NCBI GenBank assembly: GCA_013396755.1
Contig: VWZF01002378.1
Coordinates: forward strand, 754,525 to 818,524
Length of the DNA stretch: 64,000 bases
Direction: 5' to 3'
Source: Sclerurus mexicanus
Lineage: Eukaryota; Chordata; Aves; Passeriformes; Furnariidae
Numbering within the stretch: position 1 is the stretch's first letter; the number at the start of each line of letters is the position of its first letter. Position numbers and translations under genes: made by a program. The notes below the pieces were generated by a model. That model did not search any database. It worked only from the letters and a program-made list of their open reading frames with translations, and was not told the DNA's origin. This document shows, piece by piece, positions 41,701-53,700 of this stretch.

Positions 41701-44700
41701 CTTGTTGCCAGCAGTTTGTTTTGTTTCAGGATTCCACCTGCAGGAATGGAAACACATATACCTGTCCTCTTCCTTGACTTGAATGGTATGTTGTAACAGC
41801 ACATTAAGAAACTTGGGGAGGGGGAAATGGGGGATTAGTTTGGGTCAGTAAATTGTTACATGGAAGAATGAACCTGAAATGTGTAAGAAATCAAACAAGT
41901 CCTGGCAGTGGCACTGTCTTATATGGCTTGTAAAATGCTTGTTCTTCTGGTGCTGTATTTGGCATAATTAAGCACAGCTATTTCAAAACAGACATAAAAA
42001 TGAGGGGCTATCTGAGCACAGAGATAGGCTCTATATAACAGAAAGTAGTGTAAGAAAGCAAGCTTGGTTTGAGTCAAACAGCAGATCAGAAAATCCTGTG
42101 AACGTTTTGATGTACAAATCCACATGTCATTAAAGCACTGATGGAGAATCCCCCTGTGCTTTCAGAGCTCCTTTCACTGAGGTGTCTGAAGAGTCTTAAA
42201 CAGCTGGTTTAATGAAGAGCATGTTTAGGACTACAATGAGCATTTTGTTAGGGAATCTAAATGTGCTCCCTTTGAAGGTGTTTAGTTTTACACGTGAGGA
42301 GACTATCGATATATATTCTTAAGACACAGATACACAGAGGAAGTAACAAGAGACGAGGTAGCCCCACATTTGAGGGCTGTTTGGGAAGCAGGTCTGTGAT
42401 TACAAACCTGATCATAAAGCAGAGGAGGATCCACAGGCCCTGTCACTGAAATGGGCTACTAGGCAGGTTTAAATAGGCAGTGCATTAATACTTGCTTTAG
42501 CAGATGCTTTGGAAAGTGAAATAACCTCTTCCTTCACCTGTGCTCGCAAGGAATGTTTTTATTTGGGGGTTTTTTTCATTATCAGTAGAGATTAGCAGGC
42601 AAAATGTCAAATAGGATGTTTAAATAGATTGATGGATCATCACACAACTTTTTTTCTTTGTTTTACTAAAAGCCTAGTGTAGCCAGAATTGCTCTTCTCA
42701 ATCTCTTTTGTATGCTGAAATCATCTTCAAAGTGCTGCATAGTAATGACTAATTAGGATTAAATGTACTGTGAAATACGGGTAGGACTTTACTACAACTT
42801 TGTATTACAACTTTGCCTCTATATATTAATATCCTTTGGTGTAAAACTATTTCATTCTCTGCACATTTGTCTCATTAGCTGATGACCTCAGTGCCAATGA
42901 ACAACTTATAGGTCCCCATGCATCAGGAGTTAACTCAATACTACCAAAGGAGCATGGGAGCCCATTCTTTTATCTGCCGATCATAAAACACAGTGATGAT
43001 GAGGTAAATTGTTAGCAAGCCTCCTTCTTGACAACTGCAGCTTATGTTAATGCTCTTTTCGTGTGTTTTATTTTCTACTCCTGTGTATTTAATCCTTATT
43101 AGTAGTACCTTTTTGTCCTAGAAGTACCATCTGTATCTAGTGCTGCCTTTATTTTCTGGCCTATTTACTGAGAATTTAAGAGGATATGACTTGTTAGCTC
43201 TCTTGCCTTAATTCAGAGGTGACAAGTCTTAGCTCTTCTTGGCAAAAGAATAATTCAACTGCCTGACTCAAAATCCCTTTTTCTGCTTTCTTCACCCCTT
43301 CATCATTCCTCTCACAGGCTCTTAATTCCTCAGAGAAAACTACTTTGTGTGTTGTGCACACTGGGCAAAGCTTAATATTCAAATAAAACTTCTTTCATTT
43401 GTAGCACAAAATTACTGGGTTTTAAATGTATGGTTTGGGAAGTGTTGGAAAGGAATGGTTCTGAATGCATTTTGGAATTCCACTGCTTGTTTCTTGCATG
43501 AACTGTGCCCGCTCGGGCCATTGCTTAAGAGACCATGTCCAGAATGAATGGGACACCAAAGTTGGGGAGGAGGGAGGGAAGGAAGAAACCATTGTACAGA
43601 ATGGGAACATGCTTATTCTGTATGGCCATTATAACCTGATCCAACACAGATGGGAGATTTTACAGTGAAATCAATAAACTTCTAATACAGTAGCCATAGG
43701 ATTTGTATTCCTTCTTCTGCTTTCCTTTCCATCTCCAGCTGTGTGAAGACTTCCTTTTGGGGTAGGGTTTACACAGGGCAGGAACTGTGGTCATGATTGT
43801 TTCTCCCAGTGTCTTAACCCCTCTTTTATTCTTCTTCTGCTAAATTCCTTACTATGAAAAGGAGTTTTGACTCCCCCTCGATGATGCTGATTCTCCTCTC
43901 ATTAAAGAATTGTTCTACTTCATGTTAAATCATTGCAAATTATACCTGTTTTTAGAGTAACTGAATCTTTGATTTCCCTTCCTCCCCTTAATTTCTCTGC
44001 ATAGGTTTCAGCCACTGCTGCCTGGGACTCTTCTGTCCATGACTCGGTGCACCTGAATAGGGTAACTCCTCAAAATGAGAGAATTTACCTGATAGTGAAG
44101 ACCACCGTGCAGCTCAGTCATCCCGCTGCAATGGAGCTGGTATTGCGCAAAAGGATTGCAGCCAATATTTATAACAAGCAGGTAATAAGATCATATTTCC
44201 TCTTTATTCCTTATTTTGTTTCATCTTCTTAATTTAGTTGAATGTGTTTTCTTAGCTGCTTGCTTCATTTTTCAAGTTTGGTCTCTTCAATGCTCATGAA
44301 AGACAAAACTAGGTTTTAGTTGCAGTGAAGCTGTGTACTTCTGGTATATTAGTTTGAATTTCACAGCTGATTGAACTTAACAGCATTTTGTACTGAGCAC
44401 AGAGCTGTGAAGAATACCTACAGGAACTTAAAAAATTATGGTCCTGATTGCTTTTGCAATCAGATTTTGCATTGTGCCCTTTTATTCCGTAGGATGTCAT
44501 AAATAATTATCAAAACTATAACTGAGAATCACTTTGTTTCTAGAGTTTTACCCAGAGCCTGAAAAGGAGAATATCCTTGAAAAATATCTATTATGCCTGT
44601 GGAGTGACCTATGAAATAGTATCCAATATACCAAAGGTAAATGATACCATATTTCTCTGGCAAATTCACAGAAAGAACTAGAATTGACCTGCTGCAGTGG

Positions 44701-47700
44701 GTGGTACTTAATGGGAAATAAATGTCCCGAGGCAGCTTGCCAAGGTGTCTGTGGTGAAGTTCAGGGGTGGGATCATATTTCTCTTCAAACAGTTGAAAAC
44801 GGGGGGGCTTTTATTTTCTCTTCTACTGTGTTTAGCTGAGGTTTTTGTAGTAGAGTTATTTTTGAAATGACATTAGTGTCTACAGGGAGAATAGAGAGGG
44901 CACTCAGAGGAGTGTTCAGGTCGGTGAAAAGAGAATAGCTGGCAAGCTGAGTGCAGGAATCTAAATTGCTTTTTATAGAAATAGCTTGTACAAGCTGTAA
45001 ATGCACTGTGAGATTTATTTTAAAGGTAAATAAGCTGGACAAATGAAAACATAAATAGTCTTGTCACCACGTAGCTGTCACTTTTTTGCAGCAGTGCTTC
45101 AATTTTAAGCTCCTGGGAAATCACAGCATATTTTAGGATTCGGGAAGGAAATTACATTTCCTTGCCTGGGAAGTTGTCATTAGTTGATCCTTAACACGTG
45201 TGCTTTCAGGATATATATGCATTATTTCTAGAAGTGCATTTGCTACAGTAAATTTACTACGACAGCAAATGCACAAAACATCTCCTAAGCACGATCCCTT
45301 CGGCACCATTTACACCTCCATTGAAAAGCCCCTGGTCGCCCATTAGAATTAGGTTTACTCATTAGGTGTCAGATTATGGATCCAAGTTCGTTCCTCGACT
45401 GAGCCGGCCTAAAAGAGCGGATCAACACCCTGAAAACCATTTGAAAAAAAACTCCACCAAGTGTCTCTTGCACCTCCAGGCTACGGAAGAAATCGAGGAC
45501 CGCGAGACGCTGGCGCTGATGGCGGCGAGGAGCGAGAGCGAGGGCACGGCCGACGGCGAGAGCTACATTGAGAAATACACCCGGGGCGTGCTGCACGTGG
45601 AGAACATCCTGAGCCTGGAGCGGCTCCGACAGGCAAGGAGAAGGCGGTTCTTCCCCCCTTTGCATTGGATTGGGAGAGCTCAGGAAGGGATTTGTTGTTT
45701 TTAGAGAACTTTGGGCTGCGGAATACGGGTTTCCAACAGTGGTGAGTCCAGTGGTGCGCAGCACTTGGAACCTGACCAGAAACAGGCCAAAGGATGAATC
45801 TCACGTAGAAACTCTGGTGGCTGCGTGGGCAAGTGAAGCTTTGTGAACGCAAGCCCCGATTGCTGCTGTTAGCCACGCTGCAAAAAGTACCCACCCCGCT
45901 TGACCATTTGCCACGGGGAGACCCTGGCGTGGCTTTGAGCGTGTTGCTTTCCTTCCACAGGCGGTCACAGTCAAAGAGGCTCTCTCCACCAAAGCCAGGA
46001 ACATCCGCAGGAGCATCAGCACTCCAAACGTGCACAACGTGAGGACCCTCCGTTCTCTGCCAGACTGACACTGGGGGGGGTAGGGGGGCCCACCCGTGTC
46101 ATGCTTGCACGGTGTGATGTGATAGTGGTTGTTCTGAGCTAGATGGCTTTTCCTGTGGGAAAGCCATCAGGAATCGAAACCATCCCCACAGCTGTCCATC
46201 CTCGGGTATAAACAGGGGTTGGGTGAAACACTTCTCCTTTTATAAGGATATTTGTTTTGGAAATAGTTCAGGATGACAACTGCCCTGATTCGGTTTACTT
46301 TTACCTCTAAGTCCCTTTAACTTTTTTCATAGTGTAAGAGAGAGTTTCCATTTTGTGTGCATTTTATGTGTTCTCCTGTAACCCGCTCACACAGCAGAAA
46401 TGTGGCTGTCTTTATGCATAATCTTAGCTGAAAAGAGAGAGCAGAAAAGTTGGTAGGACTAAATGATCACAGTGTTTCCTCAGGGCATTATGTTTTATTT
46501 ATGAAAGGCAGGGATTTTGTCATTCTGTCTGTTGCTGTTCCATAGGTGTCCTGTAGCCGACTGGATCTTTCTGGCTGTGATGACGATGACAAGGTAAGTA
46601 AAGATGACAACAGACATTCTCAGGTTTCCCATCCTCCACCCTCTTGAAGCAAGATGTATTTGAGAATTTAAAAAAAATAAAATAGAAAAGCAGTATTTTT
46701 AAAGCAGTGTGTTTACATAATGTAGCTTAAAAATCCTGCACCAATTATATATTGAATTAAACCTTCCTGTCCTTCTCTGCTTTTCATATGAGAGTTGTAT
46801 GAACTGATATTTAAGAAAGGGGAAGTTAGAGCAAAACTTAATATACTTCAGTGAAAAGCTGATTTGCTGTTAAACAACCCATTTGTGTGAGACAAGAAAA
46901 TTGTCTGAAGTCAGACTATACCTTTGCTTTGGAATTTTTTGTTTGATTTAAAAACAACAAACCCTGGGTTTCCCTATTATTTTTTAACAAGTTTGCCCGT
47001 ATCAGCATGCAGATTTATGCGTTTTTGTTTGTTTTAGGGTTGGTCTGAAAGCCACCTAGATATATCTGACTGCTGTTCCAGTTATCAGGATGTATCATGC
47101 TATGGTACCTTACCCAGGGAGTCACCTCGCAAGAGCAGAGATGGCAGCGGTGAGTTTTATGAAATTTATTTACTGCATTCAACTGAAAATTCAACTCCCA
47201 GTGCTCTTTTCCTCCTAAAGGCATTATCCAGCTTCTTGTTTTAGGAGCTCACTTGGCTCTGGGTTATTTCATGCTTAGGCCAGTGGTTGCATACTAAAAG
47301 ATTGACATTTTAATATAGCCAGCAACGTGCCAAATGCGTGGCTTAACCTTCAGGTTTTACGAATTATGCTCTGGCAGTCAAGATACGAAGAACTGAAATG
47401 CAGTGTTTTTGCTTTTTCACCTAGGTATTGTAGCAGAGAATTCCCATGCTTTAATGGCCAGTCCTTTTAAAGCATTTTCTCCTCAGCCACCAAAGTTTTT
47501 CAAGCCCTTAATGCCAGTGAAAGAGGAACATAAAAGGAAGACCCCCCTGGAAAGCCGACCTCTGCTTAGTCAAGAGGTAATCTTTGAACACCACCTGCTC
47601 TTTTAAAAGAGAATGAGTGATTTTATGTACTTGGCAAATAATTTGCATCTGTTGCAAGAGAATTTTCTAATTCTCTGGTAAGAATTATTCAGGTCAATCG

Positions 47701-50700
47701 TTATGTGTGGTGGGGTTTTGCTGGTTTTTTACTTGAAATACTGGATTTGGGGGTTTGGGGAGGTTTTAACTTTTTGGTAAGTAGTCTCCTTAACAGCATA
47801 CTTTTATTTTTAAACTAGCAGCAACCTACTTTTTTTTTTTCTCTCCAACCAGACATTGGGGTGTTTTTTCATAGATAAAACATAACTCTGTGAAACAGTA
47901 TTGTAGGGTGGTTATCATTTTGACCTTTATTCCCCCACCTAAAACTCTGGGAGGGGCATGTGAGCTTCTCTACCCATTAACTTGAATTTTGATGTATAAC
48001 TGACCGGCGTGGGTGTTTCACTTCCATCACATCCTCTCCCCTTTCTAACCTGGCACTCCTTCAGCAGCGTGGCCGGAGCTGTGGCTCGCGTGTGATGTGT
48101 TGTGTGTCTCAACCTTTGCAGAGCTTGGCTCCAGCTCAGGAGCACTGTGCTGGCGGTGCTGTGCCTGCAGGGAGCAGTGCCAGCAGCACACCTGCACGCA
48201 GCCATAGCGCACGGCATGAGAAGATTGTAAGTTCTCTACCACTTTGTGTCCAGGCCTGGTGGTGGGCTCAGGGCCATTCATTTGGTGGTGGGCTCAAGGC
48301 ACTGATGCTGCTGCAGCAGGAAAAAAAACGTTGTAATGTGGATTTAACCCCTTGTCACTGGTTGTAGGTAAATGGTTAGAACAGCTGCTTGCCTGGCTTG
48401 CAAATGCAATGTGTCCTTGGAGCTCAGTTGGGTTCCTGTGTTTTGGTTTTAATGTTTATGTGTGGTTTGTCTTGCAGGGTGGGGGGAGAGGGGAGGCTTT
48501 AGGTTTTACAGGGCACAAATGATCCAGGTAAAGGATGGTTTAGTGAACCGCACTGTTGTCACTCTAATGTACCTTGTATGTTACCTAGATTTTGTGACTA
48601 TACCCCAGAGTAAATGGAATGACCCCATTTGGTGTAAGTAACCGTGCATTTAGGTGTGGGTACACTATACAAAGCTTCTCGTTGCCTGATTTGGAAGTAA
48701 TATGACTAAAATAAGATTGCCGCTTTTAATTAACCTGGAGCCTGTCTTCATCATAATTCAGGTGGAATTCAGGTGGAGGGCTTTGATTTTAATCTTCACC
48801 TGCCAAATCCTTTTCTCACTGCTGCTTCAACAAAAGGTGTATCATCATTTCTGCTCTATGATGGTTTGGGGCTGTGGGACGTGGCTGCAAATACTTGCTG
48901 TAATCAGAGCTTTAGATCAAAAATTCAGAACCTTCAGATTATTTCCTGTAAGTGTTACTGACCTCTTTTCCACAAAGTGCTAGTGGTGGATTCTTCCTAT
49001 TCAACAGTTATTTTCATTCCTACCATATAGCCAAGCCCTTAAAAAACCTCTTCTGGATTTCTACTGTTATTCTGTAGGCTGTCAGACCAAAGCATCCTGA
49101 GTGTTTTGGTCTATATAGTTGAAACTTGGCTGCTGGTTCAGGGTGGCAGCTGTTTCATTCTTGATCATGTTAATTTTCCATAAGGTAGCTGACGTGCTGA
49201 CTTGCACTGAGTCACTGATACAAATAGCATGAAGGTATTTGGAAGACAAAATATTCTAGTCAGTTGAAAAAACATCCCTTGGAAAATAAATTGTTACAAA
49301 ATTTTCCATAGCAACTTGAGGGCAGTTTTAATCCCTTGAGTGAAAACAAAGTCCCACCCCATGCATGCCCTGAATTAACCCAGGCATTTGCCTGTGCTGC
49401 TTTCCAAAGACATGCAGAAGCTTTCAGAGCTGGGAAAGGGCACCATCCTACCACCAGGCTTTTCCAGCTAGAATGGAACTAATTCACTGAACGCTGTAAA
49501 CTTGCTGTAGCAAACAGGGCCCTGGAAAGAGCTGCTTCTTTCAGTCCTCAGCTGCTCGCTCCTACCTTTGCACTGACTTCTCCCTTGCATCAACACAGCT
49601 TTTTGTTTGGTTGCATAGCAAGTCAGATCAAGGGAACTGATCCATCCAGTCGATGGCTGGACTACCGTGGAGCTACATTTCATTTGGGTTTTGTAAGATT
49701 TATTGGCTTTTGTAGGATGTAGGCTTCCCAGGCTACCCTGTGTTTTTCAGAGCTGAAGCAAGTCTTGTGTCATAACTAGGCTGGAGTTCATATGTCACAG
49801 ATTTGGCTGAATAGTTTCAGGGATCACAGCTCTACATGAAACTTCAGCTGGGTGCTTCTCTCCATCTGCTTAGGAATGTGAAGTTTTCACATCATTAATC
49901 AGTACTGTGACTGATTGCTCCAAGGTACAGAGCCCCAGTCATACTCCTAATGAAGCACTGGATGGTTGGCGTTGCTTCAGGTGTGATGCTCACTTGCATC
50001 TTACAGCATGTAAAAAATGCCATGCAAGTAAAGCAGCTAAACATCCAGGAAATTAATAATATTAACTAGATTGATGTTCTGCATCTAAGGAGGCTTAAAG
50101 AATGATGTTGGGCCTTTTTCTCATGTTTCTCACATGAGACATCTGTCATCAAAACACATCTGCCATCAAAACACATCTGTCAAAAAAGGGAGAAAGAAAA
50201 GCAGTTAGCAAAAAAATATTTTAATTCAGTCATTCTGAAATAGGGCTTTCAACCTGAACCTTCAGACAGTACTTACACAAGTGTTTGATATTGCAGCTAT
50301 TTCCAAACAGCATGATAAAAGAGCATGTTCTATATAATATATGAGTACCGTGGATCAAAATGTTTTCATATTAAGTGTTTTTAAATCCTGCCTGTAATTA
50401 ACATGTCCAAGGGGGATCTGGCTAAGAGGGAACCCTCCCAGCAGGCAATGAAAATTCAAGCACCAATCATGCAACCACTGAATAAGTATTACTGATTTTT
50501 AAATTAGTAAAATGGGAACTAATGTATTGAGGTTACTAGAGAGATACCATTTAGGGAATTGAAAACTCAGATACTTTAACTGCACAGTATCTCTGTTACA
50601 AAGCAGGTGCAGGGAAGCTGCTCTGTGTTCTTGCTTGGTTTGCTTCTGTCACTGCTAAAACTTGATGTACAGTCTTGTCTCCTTAGTTCTGGCTGTTGTG

Positions 50701-53700
50701 TTCTTCCTGTTAGCAGTTCTTAAATCTGCTTTTCATTAGTTGTTCTGTTACGTCTCAGGGAAGTGGCTGAAGTTTCTTTACCAGTTTTTCAAGGATTTTA
50801 TCTTTATTTCTACTGATAGCCTGAGCAATAAGACTTCTTTCTTTTTCCCCCACATCTTAGATCCACAGAAATTAGAACCCTGAAATAACTTCCTTTTGCA
50901 CGTGTAAAAAGGGTAAAAGGGAAGGAGTAAGCAGAATAATTGAGAAAAGGTCCCTCAGAGATGAGGGCTGTACTGCCATATGCAATGAAGATGCTTCATC
51001 ATGCTTTTAGTGCTTGAAAGGGTATTCTTAGTCTCAATAAAGTAGATATTAATTATTTTATTTACTTCCAAAGGGACTACCTGTAGATTTCAGATGTAAA
51101 TGACAGGATTTTCAATAGTATGAATAATGCTCAATAGTCTTAACATGACATTTCTGAACACTGTCACTCCTCTTCAGAGAAATAAATGGTTGCAAACTAA
51201 AGCCTTTATCCAAAATTCCATATGAGAAATAACAGAAGCAGAGCTGTGAAAAAGTTATTAAGCTAAAGATGCCAAGCCTTTACTTGAGAAAGTTTTAAAG
51301 TCTAAAATATGGTTGGATTTGTCAGATAGACAAGTAGAGACATCCTCTTCAGATACTGATTGCTGTGCCAAGAAAAATTTAATATTATTGAAAATGTTGA
51401 GTGAGCTTAAGAGGCTGTTCTGTGTGGGTAATGTGACTGAACTGTATCTGCTATGGGCCTTGTTATAGAGAAGGGTAGAGGCTGGAAGAGATGGCATTAT
51501 TCACCCTGGAGGAGACCAGGCCCAGGGGCATCTTAATGCATAAGAACACCTGATGGGAGGGGGTGAAGGCAAGGCAGACTCTTCTCAGCAGTGCCCAGTG
51601 CCAGGACATGGGGCCACGGGCTCAAAGCAAAGCACACGAGGTTCCATCTGAACACAAGAAAGGAGTTTACTGTGAAGGTGGGCAAACAGTGGCATTGAGG
51701 TGTGCAGGGAGGTTAGAGAGTCTCTGTCCGTGGAGATCCCCAAACCCACCCACCTGGGCACTGCCCTGGGCAGTCTGCCCTGCTTGGGCAGTGGGAGGTT
51801 GGGCTAACTGGCCTCCACAGGTGCTTTCCAACCTAAACAATTCCGAGATTCTTCCGAGATGTTTTCTGTCTGCACATTTGAAGGTTTGTTGCACAAACTC
51901 GTTTGAGCAGTCTTGGCTGTTATGAAGTGTTGGAAGCATTTTCAAGAGGATGTTTATCCTGATGTGTTGGTTCTCAGTGGTCATCTGGTTAACTTATTAT
52001 GCTTCTCCTTTTACATAGGTGATTCATAGCAGGTGCCTGAAAGCATCAAACTACTTTAGGCACCACACAGGATCTGCCTTGATCAGTATTTGAAATCTGT
52101 GATGCAGATAATGGAACTGAGAAACATTAGGAGCTTGAATTTCCCTAAAGTACTTCAGCAGTTTTCATTTTTCTGAAAACACTTATTTCTAGTAGGAATT
52201 TGCTGTAAACCAGTAATTTCTAATATGTATATGTGTGTATTGATATACATATGTTTATACCTGCATAAATACTGCATATCTATCTGGTGCAACCAGAGAG
52301 CCTGTAAGGCCACTTCCATTTGTATTTATGTATGAGCACCTTGTTAGGTGATCAATTAACTATAAAATGCCTTCAGTAGGTTTAATTAGTCTCAGTCATA
52401 GGGGGGGGAAGTTTCTCATACGTGGGTGAAAACATGCAAATGTAACTTTATTGCTTTATATTTTCTGAACTAATTAGAATCTGTTTGCTAAAAATTGAAT
52501 AGCTCAGTGTAGACGGGCTATGTCTCCAGCAGCTCTTTTCAATGGGGTGTCTTCCATTCTTCAGGTAAAGGATATTAAAGGTATATATTGCTCCACATTC
52601 AGAAAGGAAAATGTCAAGGAAGGTTAGTTTATTTTGAAAGCCTTACTGCCACGGGTCCCTAATCCCATTCAACTCTCTGTTCTTTTGCAGGACTCTGAAG
52701 AGGAGGACAGTGAGTTGGAGGCCATTAATAAGAAACTGATAAGTCCACAAAGTTTTCAAAATTTCCGGCCTTACGTACCGGAGGAGTTTGCTGACTTCAG
52801 CATTTACAATGCTAGCCTGGAGAGCAGGGAGTGGTTTTCTTCTAAATCAGACTTCCTGAGCTCACGTGTCGTTGAGAAGGAGGTGTCCCGCAGCCCCACC
52901 ACGAGCAGCATTACCAGTGGCTACTTTTCCCACAGTGCCTCTAACGCTACCCTGTCTGACATGCTTGTGCCCTGTAGCGATAGCACAGACCAGCTAGCCA
53001 GCCACGCAAAGGAGCCGGACTCTAACGATCCCTCAGCATCCCTCGCACATGATCCAAGACCTCCTTTGAACAAGGAATGTCGGGAGTCAGAAAAGGAGTT
53101 AGCGAGGGAAAAGCTACCTGCTTTCCCACTGAAAGAAAACAGTGCCTTAACGGAGCGGGTCCCGCTGTCCCTCGGTGCCACTGAGGGCGACTCTCAGCAG
53201 TTACCCAAGGCTGGGTCACTCTCAGCTCTGAGTTCCCTGGATAGCAAAAGCACCTGTCGTGCGGTCGAGTTCTCGGCACGCGAGGTGACAGTGGAGCACA
53301 CGACCGACATCCTGGAGGATCACTCCTTCACCGAGTTCATGGGCGTCGAAGATGGGAAGGACTTTGACCACTCGACAGCTCTGCAGTCGTGTTCCCTTCT
53401 GTCCCCCAAGGGGGTGAGCACCTCAGCGTCACCCCAAGGCCCTGACAAGGAGCAGAGCTCTGCAGCAGCAGCAGCAGCAGGTGACCAGCGTGCAGGCACC
53501 GTGGAGAGCCCGTTTGGTTCTGCACTGGGAAAAGAGACTCCAGACCCCGAGACTTACCCTGACGCTGCCACGGACGATTTTATTACGAAGGACCACGTGG
53601 ATGGTTCTGACTATGAAGAAGGTGCTTCAGCAGATCAAGCCCAAGTCTTGCCTAGCTGGGTGGCCGTGGGCGAGCAGGTCTGTGTTGGAAGCAATAAGCT

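Larger units (their letters stand above)
40723..44004 (+). other. KIF13A introns around exons 41730-41785 and 42879-43003
   Basis: Three introns of about 1.0-1.1 kb each. They contain only simple AT-rich sequence; no transposon end or RNA gene is visible. Confidence 0.65.
48227..52690 (+). other. KIF13A intron, 4.5 kb, with a CR1 fragment
   Basis: Contains a 14-bp direct repeat (48257-48270 and 48283-48296), a 17-bp tandem triplication (50139-50185), a CR1 LINE fragment (about 51480-51868) and a TA/TG-rich tract near 52221-52258. Nothing coding is recognised. Confidence 0.75.

Noticed and set aside
45481..46071. 196-codon open frame on the - strand
   Set aside because: Antisense shadow of two GC-rich KIF13A exons and the small intron between them; composition, not a gene.
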